A stretch of DNA of 64,000 bases from an uncultured Faecalibacterium sp. Its GTDB lineage: Bacteria; Bacillota; Clostridia; Oscillospirales; Ruminococcaceae. The stretch spans positions 58,456 through 122,455 of the forward strand of contig CAKSZS010000005.1 of NCBI GenBank assembly GCA_934525845.1. Reading direction: 5' to 3'. Position numbers and translations under genes: made by a program. The notes beneath the pieces were generated by a model. That model was not told the DNA's origin. It made no database searches and saw only the letters and a program-made list of their open reading frames with translations. How positions within the stretch are numbered: the stretch's first letter is position 1; each line of letters begins with the position of its first letter. Of this stretch, positions 1-9,207 are shown in pieces.

Positions 1-153
1 TACGCCCAGCTCACCCCGGACGAGAAAGACGCCATCAGCCACCGCGGCAACGCGCTGGCTGAGCTGGAACAGCAGCTGCCGGGGTTTCTGAAGGCATCGG
101 CATCCGAGGGCGTGCTGGCACAGGTGTCGGGAAAAGTGGAAGTCGTGAAATAA
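1..153 (+). CDS. rdgB: XTP/dITP diphosphatase, C-terminal fragment
   Basis: Only the last 50 codons lie in the window, in frame 1 and ending in TAA at 151-153. The stretch LTPDEKDAISHRGNAL matches the conserved C-terminal signature of the RdgB/HAM1 family (LsxeeKnaiSHRGrAl). These enzymes hydrolyse non-canonical purine nucleoside triphosphates (ITP, XTP, dITP) to monophosphates and so clean the nucleotide pool in the cytoplasm. In many Clostridia this gene lies directly before yhbY and nadD, as here. The N-terminal nucleotide-binding part is off the left edge, so the assignment rests on the C-terminal motif and on gene order. Confidence 0.75.
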   Translation, partial: YAQLTPDEKDAISHRGNALAELEQQLPGFLKASASEGVLAQVSGKVEVVK

Positions 154-220
154 AGTGGTCTGAAAAGGCAGGCCATCAGGAAGCTTTCTCCTCAGACACG
201 AATCGGGCCATTCCATCGCC

Positions 221-258
221 CGCCCTATTGCCTTCGGCAACAGGGTCCCACCCCAGCG
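221..258. repeat. Short palindromic intergenic repeat, family A copy 1
   Basis: A segment of about 34 bp, containing CCGCCCTATTGCC and CGGCAACAGGGTCCCACC, lies between rdgB and yhbY. It recurs almost exactly, in inverse orientation with one mismatch, at 48284-48318. It folds on itself through GTTGCC/GGCAAC. It does not look like coding sequence; the rest of the gap at 154-382 shows nothing else clear. Confidence 0.7.
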
Positions 259-382
259 GACGGTCTTCGGAGAAACTTCCTGCCGTCCTGCCGGGAAAAT
301 GCAGCTTTTCTTCATGCCACATCCTGCGACAAACGCAACTATAAAAATACGGAGACAATTTACAACTTAAAGGAGAACAATT

Positions 383-679
383 ATGCTGACAAGCAAACAG
401 CGCGCCATTCTGCGCGGCAAGGCAAACACCATGGACCCCGTTTACATCGTGGGCAAGGGCGAGATCGATGAGACCATGATCCAGGGCGTGAAGGACTGCC
501 TGGATGCCCGGGAACTCATCAAGGTCAAGGTGCTGGAAAGCAGTATGTACAACGCCCGCGAAGCATCCGTCAAGCTGGCCGAGGCCACCGGCGCAGACTG
601 CGTGCAGGTTATCGGCTCCAAGTTCGTGCTGTACCTGCAGAAGAAAAAGGACAGCGCTTACGCCGACCTGCTGAAGTAA
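383..679 (+). CDS. yhbY: YhbY/CRS1 family RNA-binding protein
   Basis: This 98-residue protein is a single CRS1-YhbY (CRM) domain. It begins LTSKQRAILRGKAN and contains the characteristic VGKGEID segment (residues about 23-29), corresponding to the GxxG RNA-binding loop of the family. The family associates with pre-50S ribosomal particles and is thought to help ribosome assembly. The start at 383 follows AAAGGAG by a normal distance. The stop is one base before the nadD start, so the two genes are translationally close and probably co-transcribed. Confidence 0.93.
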   Translation: MLTSKQRAILRGKANTMDPVYIVGKGEIDETMIQGVKDCLDARELIKVKVLESSMYNAREASVKLAEATGADCVQVIGSKFVLYLQKKKDSAYADLLK

Positions 680-680
680 G

Positions 681-1358
681 ATGAAAATTCTGCTCTACGG
701 CGGCAGTTTCGACCCGCCCCACAACGGCCACCTGAACAATCTGCGCGCAGCCATCCGCCGGGTGCACCCGGATAAGGTGGTGGTCATGCCGGCCGGCCTT
801 TCCCCTTTCAAGCAGCAGACCGCCGCGCCCGCCGCCCTGCGGCTGGAAATGTGCAGCTGCTTCCGGGAGCTGGGGCAGGCGGTGCCGCAGGTGGAGATCT
901 GCGGCTGGGAGATCGCGCAGGCCGAGGCCGGAAACCGCAATTACACGGTGCTCACCGTGGAGATGCTGGCGCGGAAGCACCCGGATGCACAGCTGTATCT
1001 GGGCATCGGCAGCGATATGCTGCTGAGCTTTGACGCCTGGCACCGCTGGCAGGACATCCTGCGGCTGGCGCATCTGGTGGTGGTGAGCCGGAACATCGGC
1101 GATGACCCGGCCCTGCACGCGAAAGCCCGGCAGCTGGACCCGGCAGGCGGACGCATCCTGTTCGCCCCGGTGGAAGCGCTGCCCATGGCCAGCAGCGGCC
1201 TGCGTGCCCGGCTTGCCGCCGGAGACCCCTGTGAAGCAGAGCTGCCGGAGGCGGTGCGTGCCGTCATCCGGCGGGAGAACCTGTACCAAACTGCAAAGGA
1301 AGTAGCATTCAATGAATCTCAAACAGGCAAAGGAACTTGTACGCGGCCGACTGAGTGA
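681..1358 (+). CDS. nadD: Nicotinate-nucleotide adenylyltransferase
   Basis: This 225-residue protein carries the nucleotidyltransferase signature GGSFDPPHNGH (residues 7-17, the HxGH motif) and a C-terminal SSGLRARL segment corresponding to the family's second nucleotide-binding motif (ISSTxxR). It transfers AMP from ATP to nicotinate mononucleotide, making deamido-NAD in NAD synthesis. The start is one base after the yhbY stop. The last 47 bases overlap the next gene, yqeK, in another frame. The NadD-YqeK pair is conserved in Firmicutes. Confidence 0.95.
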   Translation: MKILLYGGSFDPPHNGHLNNLRAAIRRVHPDKVVVMPAGLSPFKQQTAAPAALRLEMCSCFRELGQAVPQVEICGWEIAQAEAGNRNYTVLTVEMLARKHPDAQLYLGIGSDMLLSFDAWHRWQDILRLAHLVVVSRNIGDDPALHAKARQLDPAGGRILFAPVEALPMASSGLRARLAAGDPCEAELPEAVRAVIRRENLYQTAKEVAFNESQTGKGTCTRPTE

Positions 1359-1905
1359 CAAGCGCTACGAGCATACCATCAACGTGAAAAAAATGGCGGT
1401 CAAGCTGGCAAAGCATTACGGTGCCGATCAGGAGCAGGCCGCGCTGGCGGCGCTGCTGCACGATTCCGCCAAGGAGATCTCCAAGGATGAGATGCGGGCC
1501 ATCATGCGGGCGTACCCGGAATACGCCGAGGGCGGGGAAGAACGTCCCTCTCCGGTGTGGCACGGGGTGTGTGCGGCCATTCTGGCCCGCACCGAGTGGG
1601 GCGTCACCGACGAGGCGGTGCTGTCTGCCATCGCCTGCCACACGGCGGGCAAGCCGGGCATGACCCTGCTGGACAAGATCCTCTATCTGGCTGACATGAC
1701 CAGTGCCGAACGGGACTGGGACGGTGTGGAAAAACTGCGCAGGCTGGAACTGAAGGATCTGGACGCCGCCATGCTGGCTGCACTGAAGCAGACCAACGAT
1801 TTCGTGTTCTCCCAGGGCAAGCCGCTGGACCCCATGTCCAGGGCGGCCTACGAAGATATCCTGGCGCACTGCGGAAAAAAGGAAACGGATGGCGGTGCTG
1901 CTTAA
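1312..1905 (+). CDS. yqeK: HD-domain hydrolase YqeK (Ap4A hydrolase)
   Basis: This 197-residue HD-superfamily phosphohydrolase shows the metal-ligand pattern His21 (RYEHTINV), His50-Asp51 (LLHDSAKE), a downstream His in WHGVCAA, and an Asp in LYLADM. Characterised YqeK proteins split diadenosine tetraphosphate symmetrically into two ADP. The start overlaps the end of nadD; a GGAAG stands upstream of the ATG. The overlap implies translational coupling within the NAD and ribosome-maturation operon. Confidence 0.9.
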   Translation: MNLKQAKELVRGRLSDKRYEHTINVKKMAVKLAKHYGADQEQAALAALLHDSAKEISKDEMRAIMRAYPEYAEGGEERPSPVWHGVCAAILARTEWGVTDEAVLSAIACHTAGKPGMTLLDKILYLADMTSAERDWDGVEKLRRLELKDLDAAMLAALKQTNDFVFSQGKPLDPMSRAAYEDILAHCGKKETDGGAA

Positions 1906-1937
1906 AATTGGACGATGTGCCGGATGCAGAAAACGGA

Positions 1938-1966
1938 TTGCAGATTCGGTCGGACGATGTTATACT
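1938..1966 (+). promoter_or_regulatory. Promoter of the LCP-rsfS-leuS group
   Basis: TTGCAG at 1938-1943, a 17 bp spacer, then TATACT at 1961-1966. A TG dinucleotide one base before the -10 makes it an extended -10 promoter. It lies between yqeK and the LytR-CpsA-Psr gene. Confidence 0.8.
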
Positions 1967-2037
1967 AAAAGCTATGACAGGTTTTGCGGAGAATCGCGTT
2001 CTTTGCAGACCGGAAAAAGCTGGAGGAAACGAAAAGC

Positions 2038-3390
2038 ATGAGCCAAACGCCACGTCGGATCAATACAGACCGCTCCCTGAAGCAGCGCCCGGCAGCAGGG
2101 ACTGCCCGCCCGGCTGCAGCAGGTCAGACGGGCGGGCAGAGCGCCCCGCCGCCCCGCCGCCCGTCCGGAAACCGGAGCGAACCGCCCCGCCGACGCCGAA
2201 AGAAAAAGAAAACGCCTCTGTGGCTGCCCTTTGCCGTGGTCATGGCCGTTGTGGCTGTGGTATCCGGCGTGGTGGTCTACGGCGTCAGCGTGATCAATAA
2301 GGTGGAGGACAGCATCCGCCCGGATGACAGCGCCCCCACCATTCAGGAAGAAATCCAGACCGCCGAAGAATACAAGGGCGATGTGGTCAACATCCTGGTC
2401 TGCGGCATCGACTACGAAGAAGGCCGCAGCTATTCCAACGATCCTACCACCAACGATGGCATGACGGATATGATCCTGTACTGCCAGTTTGACATCAAGA
2501 ATGGTGCCCTGCGGATGTTGCAGATCCCGCGCAACAGTCTGGTGACCACCCAGAACCGGAAGGTCACCCTGTCCAACGGCAAGACCTACGCGGCTTCCAA
2601 TTACCAGATCAACTCCATCGCGCTGTCCAACGGCGGCAGTATCGCGGCGCTGGCCGATGTCATCTATGACCAGTACCGCCTGCCCATCGACTATTATGTC
2701 AGCGTGGATATGCAGGCACTGGTGGAAATGGTGGACAACTTCGGCGGCATCGAAGTTTATATCCCCCACGATATGTCCTACGGCGGCAGCAAGCTGCTCA
2801 AGGGCTACCGTAACCTGGACGGCGCTTCCGCCGAGTTCTTCGTCCGCTGCCGCCACGGCGACGGCTACGCCAACTCGGACATTGACCGCCTGAATATGCA
2901 GCGCTATTTCTACGCCGGCCTGTTCAAGCGTGCCCGCTCCATGGGCGTGACCGACATCCTGAACCAGCTGCCGCTGATCTTCAACAACTATATCAAGACG
3001 GATATGGACATCACCACCATTGCCAAGCTGCTGGTGTCCTTCCTTAAGATCGACAGCTCGAACATCATCTTGGCGCAGACGCCGGTGTTCATGGGGGTGC
3101 CCAACGTGGGCAAGACCGACAGTTTTGACGGCTATTCCTGCGTGGTGCCGGATGCCGGTTCCATTGCCCAGCTGCTCAACCAGTATTTCTGCACCTACAC
3201 CGGCCCCATTGATGTGAGCGAGATGCACCTGGTCACCGACCAGTGGCCCCACGGTACGGTATCCACCGATGCCAACGTGCAGTATATGGGCCGCATCGAC
3301 AAGGAATCCGACGATGCCATCCTCAACGGAAACACCGACCTTTCCGGTGCGGTGACCACCGATGGGCAGGCCGCCGGCTCCGCAAACTGA
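2038..3390 (+). CDS. LytR-CpsA-Psr family cell-wall polymer ligase
   Basis: This protein has 450 residues from the ATG at 2038, which is preceded by GGAGG. A TTG at 1984 in the same frame has no ribosome binding site. The N-terminal 60 residues are proline- and arginine-rich and cytoplasmic. One membrane helix follows (residues about 61-85), then the extracellular LCP domain with the typical segments MLQIPRNSLV and INSIALSNGG. LCP proteins attach undecaprenyl-linked polymers (teichoic acids, capsule) to peptidoglycan; the exact substrate cannot be read here. Its place between yqeK and rsfS is conserved in Clostridia. Confidence 0.9.
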   Translation: MSQTPRRINTDRSLKQRPAAGTARPAAAGQTGGQSAPPPRRPSGNRSEPPRRRRKKKKTPLWLPFAVVMAVVAVVSGVVVYGVSVINKVEDSIRPDDSAPTIQEEIQTAEEYKGDVVNILVCGIDYEEGRSYSNDPTTNDGMTDMILYCQFDIKNGALRMLQIPRNSLVTTQNRKVTLSNGKTYAASNYQINSIALSNGGSIAALADVIYDQYRLPIDYYVSVDMQALVEMVDNFGGIEVYIPHDMSYGGSKLLKGYRNLDGASAEFFVRCRHGDGYANSDIDRLNMQRYFYAGLFKRARSMGVTDILNQLPLIFNNYIKTDMDITTIAKLLVSFLKIDSSNIILAQTPVFMGVPNVGKTDSFDGYSCVVPDAGSIAQLLNQYFCTYTGPIDVSEMHLVTDQWPHGTVSTDANVQYMGRIDKESDDAILNGNTDLSGAVTTDGQAAGSAN

Positions 3391-3441
3391 AACCGACAAA
3401 CGCTTCCTGCGGGAAGCCTTCCGACAGAAGGGAGAAACCTT

Positions 3442-3825
3442 ATGGAGAACTTTAACGACAGCAAGGCTCTGGCCATTGAGATCGCCAAGATCCTGGACAA
3501 GAAAAAGGCCCACGATGTGCGTGTGCTCAAAGTGGAGAGCCTGACCGTGCTCACCGACTACTTCGTCATCGCCTCCGGTACGTCCACCACCCAGGTGGCG
3601 TCCCTGGCCGACGAGGTGGAGTTTGAGCTGTCTCAGAAGGGGCTGGAACCCTACAGCACCGAGGGCTACGATTCCAAGAACTGGGTGCTGCTGGACTATT
3701 CCAACGTCATCGTGCACGTCTTTGTGCCCAACACCCGCACCTACTACGATCTGGAGCACCTGTGGGCTGACGGTGAGCCGGTGGACATTTCCGAGTACCT
3801 GACCCCGGACAGCACCATCGAGTAA
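3442..3825 (+). CDS. rsfS: Ribosomal silencing factor
   Basis: This 127-residue RsfS/Iojap protein contains the family core ESLTVLTDYFVIASG (about residues 33-47) and KNWVLLDYSNVIVHVF near the C-terminus. RsfS binds ribosomal protein L14 (uL14) and blocks 30S joining during nutrient limitation. Start at 3442 with a GGGAG upstream. It follows the LCP gene by 51 bases and precedes leuS, the usual order in this clade. Confidence 0.95.
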   Translation: MENFNDSKALAIEIAKILDKKKAHDVRVLKVESLTVLTDYFVIASGTSTTQVASLADEVEFELSQKGLEPYSTEGYDSKNWVLLDYSNVIVHVFVPNTRTYYDLEHLWADGEPVDISEYLTPDSTIE

Positions 3826-3909
3826 AAAAGGGATTAAGGCAGCTGCCTTAAACATAAATCATTCCGATCGCGGTATTTGCAAAAGAAAAGTCTGGAGCTG
3901 ATTACAAAC

Positions 3910-6459
3910 ATGAAATACGATTACAAGGCTGTTGAAGCCAAGTGGCAGAAGGTGTGGGAGGACGAAAAGACATTCCATGCCGAGATCGACCACTCCAAAC
4001 CCAAGTTCTATGCGCTGGTGGAGTTCCCGTATCCCTCGGGTGCCGGCCTGCACGTGGGTCATCCCCGCAGCTACACCGCGCTGGACGTGGTGAGCCGCAA
4101 GCGCCGTCAGAACGGTTACAACGTGCTGTACCCCATGGGCTGGGATGCCTTTGGTCTGCCCACCGAGAACTTCGCCATGAAGAACCACATCCACCCGGCC
4201 ATCGTCACCAAGAACAACGTGGACCACTTCCGCAGCCAGCTGAAGGCCCTGGGCTTCTCCTTCGACTGGGATCGTGAGATCAACACCACCGACCCCGAGT
4301 ACTACAAGTGGACCCAGTGGATCTTCCTGCAGCTGTACAAGCACGGTCTGGCCTACAAGAAGGAAATGAACGTCAACTGGTGCACCGGCTGCAAGTGCGT
4401 GCTGGCCAACGAGGAAGTGGTCAACGGCGTGTGCGAGCGCTGCGGCAGCGAGGTCGTGCACCGCGTCAAGAGCCAGTGGATGCTGAAGATCACCGCTTAC
4501 GCCGACAAGCTGATCGACGGCCTGGACGGTCTGGACTACATCGAGCGCGTGGCCACCCAGCAGAAGAACTGGATCGGCCGCAGCCACGGTGCAGAAGTCA
4601 ACTTCGGTACCACCGCCGGTGACACCCTGACCGTGTACACCACCCGCTGCGACACCCTGTTCGGTGCCACCTACATGGTCGTCTCCCCGGAGCACGCCAT
4701 GGTCAAGGAGTGGCTGGACAAGGGCATCCTCAAGAACGCCGAGGCCGTCAAGGCTTACCAGGCCGAAGCTGCCCGCAAGAGCGACTTTGAGCGCAGCGAG
4801 CTGAACAAGGAGAAGACCGGCGTCAAGCTGGAAGGCGTCATGGGCATCAACCCGGTCAACGACACCGAGATCCCCATCTTCATCTCTGACTACGTCCTGT
4901 CCACCTACGGCACCGGTGCCATCATGGCCGTGCCTGCCCACGATACCCGCGACTGGGAGTTCGCCAAGAAGTTCGGCCTGCCCATCATCGAAGTGGTCAA
5001 GGGCAACACCCCGTCCAACCTGGACGAGGCCGCCTTTACCGATGTGGCCACCGGCACGCTGGTCAACTCCGGCTTCCTGAACGGCCTGTCCGTCACCGAC
5101 GCCAAGGCCAAGATGATCGAGTGGCTGGAAGCCAACGGCAAGGGCCGCGATAAGGTGAACTACAAGCTGCGCGACTGGGTGTTCAGCCGTCAGCGTTACT
5201 GGGGCGAGCCCATCCCCATGGTCAAGTGCGAGAAGTGCGGCTGGCAGCCCCTGCCTGAGAGCAGCCTGCCCCTGACTCTGCCGGACATCACCGACTTTGA
5301 GCCGGGTCCGGACGGCGAATCCCCGCTGGCCCGTCACAAGGACTGGGTCAAGACCACCTGCCCCTGCTGCGGCGGCCCTGCGACCCGCGAGACTGACACC
5401 ATGCCCCAGTGGGCCGGTTCTTCCTGGTACTTCCTGCGCTACATGGATCCCCACTGCAAGGACGCCATTGCTTCCAAGGAAGCTCTGGAGTACTGGTCCC
5501 CGGTGGACTGGTACAACGGCGGCATGGAGCACACCACCCTGCATCTGCTGTACAGCCGTTTCTGGCATAAGTTCCTGTACGACATCGGCGCAGTGCCTTC
5601 TCCGGAACCGTACCAGAAGCGTACCGCTCACGGCATGATCCTGGGCCTGAACCCCCACAGCTTCGTCAACCTGCCCGCTGAGGAGCAGGACAAGCTGCTG
5701 AAGGAGTACGGCAGCCAGAAGGCCGCTGAGAAGGCGCTGGAAGAGAAGTACGGTGAGATGGCCCGCCACCCCATCGTGAAGATGTCCAAGAGCCTGGGCA
5801 ACGTCATCAACCCGGACGAGGTGGTGGACCAGTACGGTGCCGACACCATGCGTCTGTACGAGATGTTCATGGGCGACTTTGAGCAGGCTGCTCCCTGGCA
5901 GACCTCTGCCATCGCCGGCTGCAACCGCTTCCTGGACCGCGTCTGGGCCCTGAGCGACAAGCTGGTGGAGGGCGAGGGCTATCGTCCCCAAATCGAGACC
6001 CTGATGCACCAGACCATCAAGAAGGTGGGCGCGGACATCGAGGGCCTGAAGATGAACACCGCCATTGCCCAGCTGATGACTCTGGTCAACGCCCTGTACG
6101 AGAATGGCGGTGCAACCAAGGCTGAGTACGAGACGGTCGTCCAGCTGCTGAACCCGTTTGCTCCCCACATGACCGAGGAGCTGTGGGAGAAGCTGGGCCA
6201 CAGCCACGATGAGCAGCTGGCCTACTACCCCTGGCCCAAGTACGAGGAAGCCAAGTGCGTGGAGAGCACCGTGGAGATCGCCGTGCAGGTCAACGGCAAG
6301 GTCAAGGCACGCCTGAAGGTCGCTGCCGACATTGACGCCGCTGCCGCCATCGCTGCTGCCAAGGCCGATCCTGCTGTTGCCGCCGCCCTGGAGGGCAAGC
6401 AGCTGGTCAAGGAGATCTACGTCAAGGGCCGTCTGGTCAATCTGGCCGTCAAAGGCTGA
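3910..6459 (+). CDS. leuS: Leucyl-tRNA synthetase
   Basis: This 849-residue class I aminoacyl-tRNA synthetase has the HIGH-type motif HVGHPRSY near residue 48 and the KMSKS motif MSKSLGN near residue 629. An inserted editing domain and a Cys4 zinc ribbon ([22 protein letters not shown]) are visible. It charges tRNA-Leu. The ATG at 3910 has CTGGAG upstream and fits the family's [13 protein letters not shown] start; a TTG at 3877 in frame is less likely. No T-box leader fits in the 84 bases before it, so it is probably transcribed with rsfS. Confidence 0.97.
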   Translation: MKYDYKAVEAKWQKVWEDEKTFHAEIDHSKPKFYALVEFPYPSGAGLHVGHPRSYTALDVVSRKRRQNGYNVLYPMGWDAFGLPTENFAMKNHIHPAIVTKNNVDHFRSQLKALGFSFDWDREINTTDPEYYKWTQWIFLQLYKHGLAYKKEMNVNWCTGCKCVLANEEVVNGVCERCGSEVVHRVKSQWMLKITAYADKLIDGLDGLDYIERVATQQKNWIGRSHGAEVNFGTTAGDTLTVYTTRCDTLFGATYMVVSPEHAMVKEWLDKGILKNAEAVKAYQAEAARKSDFERSELNKEKTGVKLEGVMGINPVNDTEIPIFISDYVLSTYGTGAIMAVPAHDTRDWEFAKKFGLPIIEVVKGNTPSNLDEAAFTDVATGTLVNSGFLNGLSVTDAKAKMIEWLEANGKGRDKVNYKLRDWVFSRQRYWGEPIPMVKCEKCGWQPLPESSLPLTLPDITDFEPGPDGESPLARHKDWVKTTCPCCGGPATRETDTMPQWAGSSWYFLRYMDPHCKDAIASKEALEYWSPVDWYNGGMEHTTLHLLYSRFWHKFLYDIGAVPSPEPYQKRTAHGMILGLNPHSFVNLPAEEQDKLLKEYGSQKAAEKALEEKYGEMARHPIVKMSKSLGNVINPDEVVDQYGADTMRLYEMFMGDFEQAAPWQTSAIAGCNRFLDRVWALSDKLVEGEGYRPQIETLMHQTIKKVGADIEGLKMNTAIAQLMTLVNALYENGGATKAEYETVVQLLNPFAPHMTEELWEKLGHSHDEQLAYYPWPKYEEAKCVESTVEIAVQVNGKVKARLKVAADIDAAAAIAAAKADPAVAAALEGKQLVKEIYVKGRLVNLAVKG

Positions 6460-6587
6460 GAACTGCTGCTCCGCTGAAAAAGCGTGAACATATCATCACC
6501 CGCGAAGGCGGACCGGTGCGCAGAACACCCGGGAACGTTTGTTCAAAATCTTTTCAAGATTTCGGGCAAAAAACTTTCAAAAAAAGG

Positions 6588-6616
6588 TTGACGAACCGGA
6601 GAAAATGCGCTATACT
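6588..6616 (+). promoter_or_regulatory. Promoter of rpsU
   Basis: TTGACG at 6588-6593, a 17 bp spacer, then TATACT at 6611-6616, about 60 bases before the rpsU start. The rest of the 6460-6679 gap shows no other clear element. Confidence 0.85.
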
Positions 6617-6679
6617 GTCTACTGTTAGTTACCATGTAACAACGAAATTCCTGCCTCACGGTCCAAGGGAGGGAATAAG

Positions 6680-6856
6680 ATGTCGGAAATTCGTGTTAAA
6701 GAGGGCGAGTCGCTGGAAAGCGCACTGCGTCGCTTCAAGCGCAGCACTGCTCGCAGCGGTGTGCTCGCAGAGGTTCGTAAGCGCGAGGCTTACGAGAAGC
6801 CGTCTGTTAAGCGCAAGAAGAAGTCCGAAGCAGCCCGCAAGCGCAAGTTCAAGTAA
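6680..6856 (+). CDS. rpsU: Ribosomal protein S21
   Basis: A short 58-residue gene starting at ATG 6680 after AAGGGAGGG and ending TAA at 6854-6856. The protein begins [20 protein letters not shown] and ends in a basic run ([16 protein letters not shown], then KRKFK), the bS21 pattern. S21 sits in the 30S subunit near the mRNA exit and helps translation initiation. It has its own strong promoter and a terminator immediately downstream, so it can be made independently of its neighbours. Confidence 0.96.
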   Translation: MSEIRVKEGESLESALRRFKRSTARSGVLAEVRKREAYEKPSVKRKKKSEAARKRKFK

Positions 6857-6912
6857 TTAACTGCTTGAAATCGCTGTTGCTTTAGATTTCAAACGCGTTG
6901 CTAACGCCGATG

Positions 6913-6946
6913 TAGGAGAGTCTGCTTTTGCAGACTCTCCTATTTT
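6913..6946 (+). terminator. Intrinsic terminator after rpsU
   Basis: A perfect 13 bp stem (TAGGAGAGTCTGC paired with GCAGACTCTCCTA) with a TTTT loop, followed by a T-rich stretch. It lies between rpsU and yqeG. Confidence 0.85.
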
Positions 6947-6965
6947 CATTTCAGGGAGAACTACT

Positions 6966-7469
6966 ATGCTCATCACCCCCGAATACGTTTTCAAGGACGT
7001 GACCCACATCACGCCGGAGTGGCTGGCGCAAAAGGGCATTACGGCTCTGGTGCTGGACATCGACAACACCCTCACGGCAGACCGCAGTCAGGAACTGCCG
7101 GAGGAGGTGGCCGGGTGGCTGGACACCATGCGCAAAGCCGGGGTCCGGCTGACCATCGTGTCCAACGGGGCCGAAAAGCGGGTGCGCCCCTTTGCGCAGA
7201 AGCTGGGCCTGGCCTACCTGTACCGTGCGGCAAAGCCCCTGCCCTTTGCCCTGATGGCGGCCCGCCACCGCATGGGCGTGCATCGGAAGCAGATGGCCAT
7301 GGTGGGCGACCAGCTCTATGCCGACCGGATGGCTGCCGCCCTGTACGGCATCCCCGGCCTGATGGTGATCCCCCGCGGCCCGGACCTGGGCGCGCAGGTC
7401 ATCCTCAAGCGCAAGTGGGAGAAAAAACACTGGCAGGAATATTACGACCGGGGAGGGAAGACCCTGTGA
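6966..7469 (+). CDS. YqeG family HAD-IIIA phosphatase
   Basis: This 167-residue HAD hydrolase has the motifs LDIDNTL (residues about 30-36, the DxDxT nucleophile), a Thr/Ser motif in TIVSNG, and VGDQLYAD as the acidic motif III. The YqeG group resembles phosphatidylglycerophosphate phosphatase (yeast Gep4), but the bacterial substrate is not settled. Start at 6966 with AGGGAG upstream. It overlaps the start of the next gene (the endonuclease GTG begins within its last codon), so the two are coupled. Confidence 0.9.
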   Translation: MLITPEYVFKDVTHITPEWLAQKGITALVLDIDNTLTADRSQELPEEVAGWLDTMRKAGVRLTIVSNGAEKRVRPFAQKLGLAYLYRAAKPLPFALMAARHRMGVHRKQMAMVGDQLYADRMAAALYGIPGLMVIPRGPDLGAQVILKRKWEKKHWQEYYDRGGKTL

Positions 7470-8338
7470 GCGACGATTGGAAGATCCGGTTCGGCACGGC
7501 CGGCACCAGCGACAGCTTTGCCGCCCAGGGGTACAAGACCAGCCTGGAGGTGCCGGAGTACACCGCAAAGATGGGCCTGAACGCCTTTGAGTACCAGTGC
7601 GGGCGCGGGGTGCGCCTGGGGCTGGACAAGGCCGCGAAGATGGCCGCCCTTGCCGCCCCGAAGGACATTCTGTTCAGTGTGCACGCGCCCTATTACATCA
7701 GTATGTCCAGCCTGGAAGAGGACAAGCGGCTGAACAGCATCCAGTACCTGCTGCAGAGCGCGGCGGTGTGCCGGGCGCTGGGCGGAAAACGCATCATCTT
7801 CCATTCCGGCAGCTGCGGCAAGCAGAGCCGGGAAGCGGCCCTTGAAAAAGCGCTGGACACCATGCGCCGTGCCGTGGAAGCACTGGATGAGGCGGGCTTT
7901 GCCGACATGACCCTCTGCCCGGAGACGATGGGCAAGGTGGGCCAGCTGGGCACGCTGGACGAGGTGCTGGCCCTGTGCGGTGTGGATGAGCGCATCACGC
8001 CCTGCATCGACTTCGGGCACCTGAACGCCCGCACGCTGGGCGGCATCCAGTCCAAGGCCGATTATGCCGCCATCCTCGACCGCATGGCCGAGGTTCTGGG
8101 CGATGAACGAGCGGAACGTTTCCATGTGCATTTTTCCCGCATCGAGTACTCCAAAGGCGGCGAAAAGCGGCACTGGACCTTTGCCGAGACCCAGTTCGGC
8201 CCGGAACCCCAGCCCCTGATGGAGCTGCTGGCAGAGCGGAAGCTGGAACCGGTCATCATCTGTGAGAGCGCCGGCACCCAGGCGGAAGATGCACAGACCA
8301 TGCAGAGGATGTACCGAGAAGCTGTCCAAAGAGACTAA
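7466..8338 (+). CDS. nfo: Deoxyribonuclease IV (AP endonuclease family 2)
   Basis: This 290-residue TIM-barrel protein carries the trinuclear zinc-site pattern of endonuclease IV: SVHAPYYI, IIFHSGSC, LCPETMGK, CIDFGHLNA, FHVHFS and VIICES. It cleaves 5' to abasic sites in base-excision repair. A GTG start at 7466, overlapping the yqeG stop, is chosen because GGGGAGGG lies 7-16 bases upstream and the family start follows. The frame stays open upstream to 7019, but that extension overlaps yqeG and is not family-like. Confidence 0.9.
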   Translation: MSDDWKIRFGTAGTSDSFAAQGYKTSLEVPEYTAKMGLNAFEYQCGRGVRLGLDKAAKMAALAAPKDILFSVHAPYYISMSSLEEDKRLNSIQYLLQSAAVCRALGGKRIIFHSGSCGKQSREAALEKALDTMRRAVEALDEAGFADMTLCPETMGKVGQLGTLDEVLALCGVDERITPCIDFGHLNARTLGGIQSKADYAAILDRMAEVLGDERAERFHVHFSRIEYSKGGEKRHWTFAETQFGPEPQPLMELLAERKLEPVIICESAGTQAEDAQTMQRMYREAVQRD

Positions 8339-8339
8339 A

Positions 8340-8423
8340 GGACCCGCTCTCTCCGTCACCTGCAGTGACACCTCTCCCAAGGGGAGAACTGGCGGGAGAA
8401 ACGAGCCTGAGAGGGCGAGGCAG
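8340..8423. repeat. Palindromic intergenic repeat, family B copy
   Basis: Contains CTCTCCGTCACCTGCAGTGACACC, then the inverted pair CTCTCCCAAGGGGAGAA, and ends CCTGAGAGGGCGAGG. The same building blocks recur in other gaps of this window. It is non-coding and sits just before the efp promoter. Confidence 0.75.
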
Positions 8424-8497
8424 CTTCCGGGAATGGACTTTGCAGCGTGCAAAACCTAAAAAATTTGTGTTTTCATCGTGTTTTTTGCCGAAACCCC

Positions 8498-8526
8498 TTG
8501 CCAAATGGCACGGGATTGGGTAAAAT
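8498..8526 (+). promoter_or_regulatory. Promoter of efp
   Basis: TTGCCA at 8498-8503, a 17 bp spacer, then TAAAAT at 8521-8526, about 45 bases before the efp ribosome binding site. Confidence 0.75.
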
Positions 8527-8577
8527 ATATAAAGATATGCGTTAAGCATTTGAGATTAAACTAATGGAGGAATTCCT

Positions 8578-9135
8578 ATGATTTCTGCAGGCGAGTTTCG
8601 CAACGGCGTGACCTTTGAGCAGGACGGCCAGGTTCTTCAGGTCGTTGAGTTCCAGCACGTCAAGCCCGGCAAGGGCGCTGCCTTTGTCCGCACCAAGACC
8701 AAGAACGTGATCACCGGCTCTGTGGTTGAGACCAGCTACAACCCGACCGCAAAGTTCCCGCAGGCTTTCATCGAGCGCAAGGACGTGACCTACAGCTATG
8801 AGGATGGCGATCTGTACCACTTCATGGACAACGAGACTTACGATGACATCCCTGTCAACGCAAGCGATGTGCCCGAGAACTTCAAGTTCTGCAAGGAGAA
8901 CGAGCTGTGCAAGCTGCTGAGCTACAAGGGCAAGGTCTTCAGCGTTGAGATCCCCAACTTCATCGAGCTGGAAGTGACCCAGACCGAGCCGGGTGTCAAG
9001 GGCAACACTGCCACCAACACCCTGAAGCCCGCTACCGTCGAGACCGGTGCTGAGATCCGTGTGCCTCTGTTCATCAACGAGGGCGACCACATCCGCATCG
9101 ATACCCGCACGGGCGAGTATATGGAGCGCGTCTAA
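8578..9135 (+). CDS. efp: Translation elongation factor P
   Basis: This 185-residue EF-P has the three-domain family length and an N-terminal KOW-like domain with the loop [12 protein letters not shown] (about residues 29-40). The following OB domains include [20 protein letters not shown] at the C-terminus. EF-P rescues ribosomes stalled at polyproline stretches. The lysine at the tip of the KPGKGAA loop (Lys32) is the position that is modified or left bare in the family. Start at 8578 after GGAGGA. It has its own promoter and terminator. Confidence 0.97.
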   Translation: MISAGEFRNGVTFEQDGQVLQVVEFQHVKPGKGAAFVRTKTKNVITGSVVETSYNPTAKFPQAFIERKDVTYSYEDGDLYHFMDNETYDDIPVNASDVPENFKFCKENELCKLLSYKGKVFSVEIPNFIELEVTQTEPGVKGNTATNTLKPATVETGAEIRVPLFINEGDHIRIDTRTGEYMERV

Positions 9136-9150
9136 GTTTTCAGAACGCAT

Positions 9151-9184
9151 ACCGGGCAGCGGGCAACCGTTTGCCCGGTTTTTT
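9151..9184 (+). terminator. Terminator after efp
   Basis: ACCGGGCA pairs with TGCCCGGT around a 12-base loop, followed by six T. Confidence 0.8.
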
Positions 9185-9207
9185 CAAACAACAAGGAGGT
9201 CAATCGT

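Noticed and set aside
176..358. Short minus-strand frame between rdgB and yhbY
   Set aside because: It covers the family A palindromic repeat, has no ribosome binding site and no family resemblance.
3826..3909. T-box leader before leuS
   Set aside because: Only 84 bases with no T-box sequence or terminator; the gene appears to be read from the upstream operon.
7019..7465. N-terminal extension of endonuclease IV
   Set aside because: It lies wholly inside yqeG in another frame; GTG 7466 with GGGGAGGG fits the family start.
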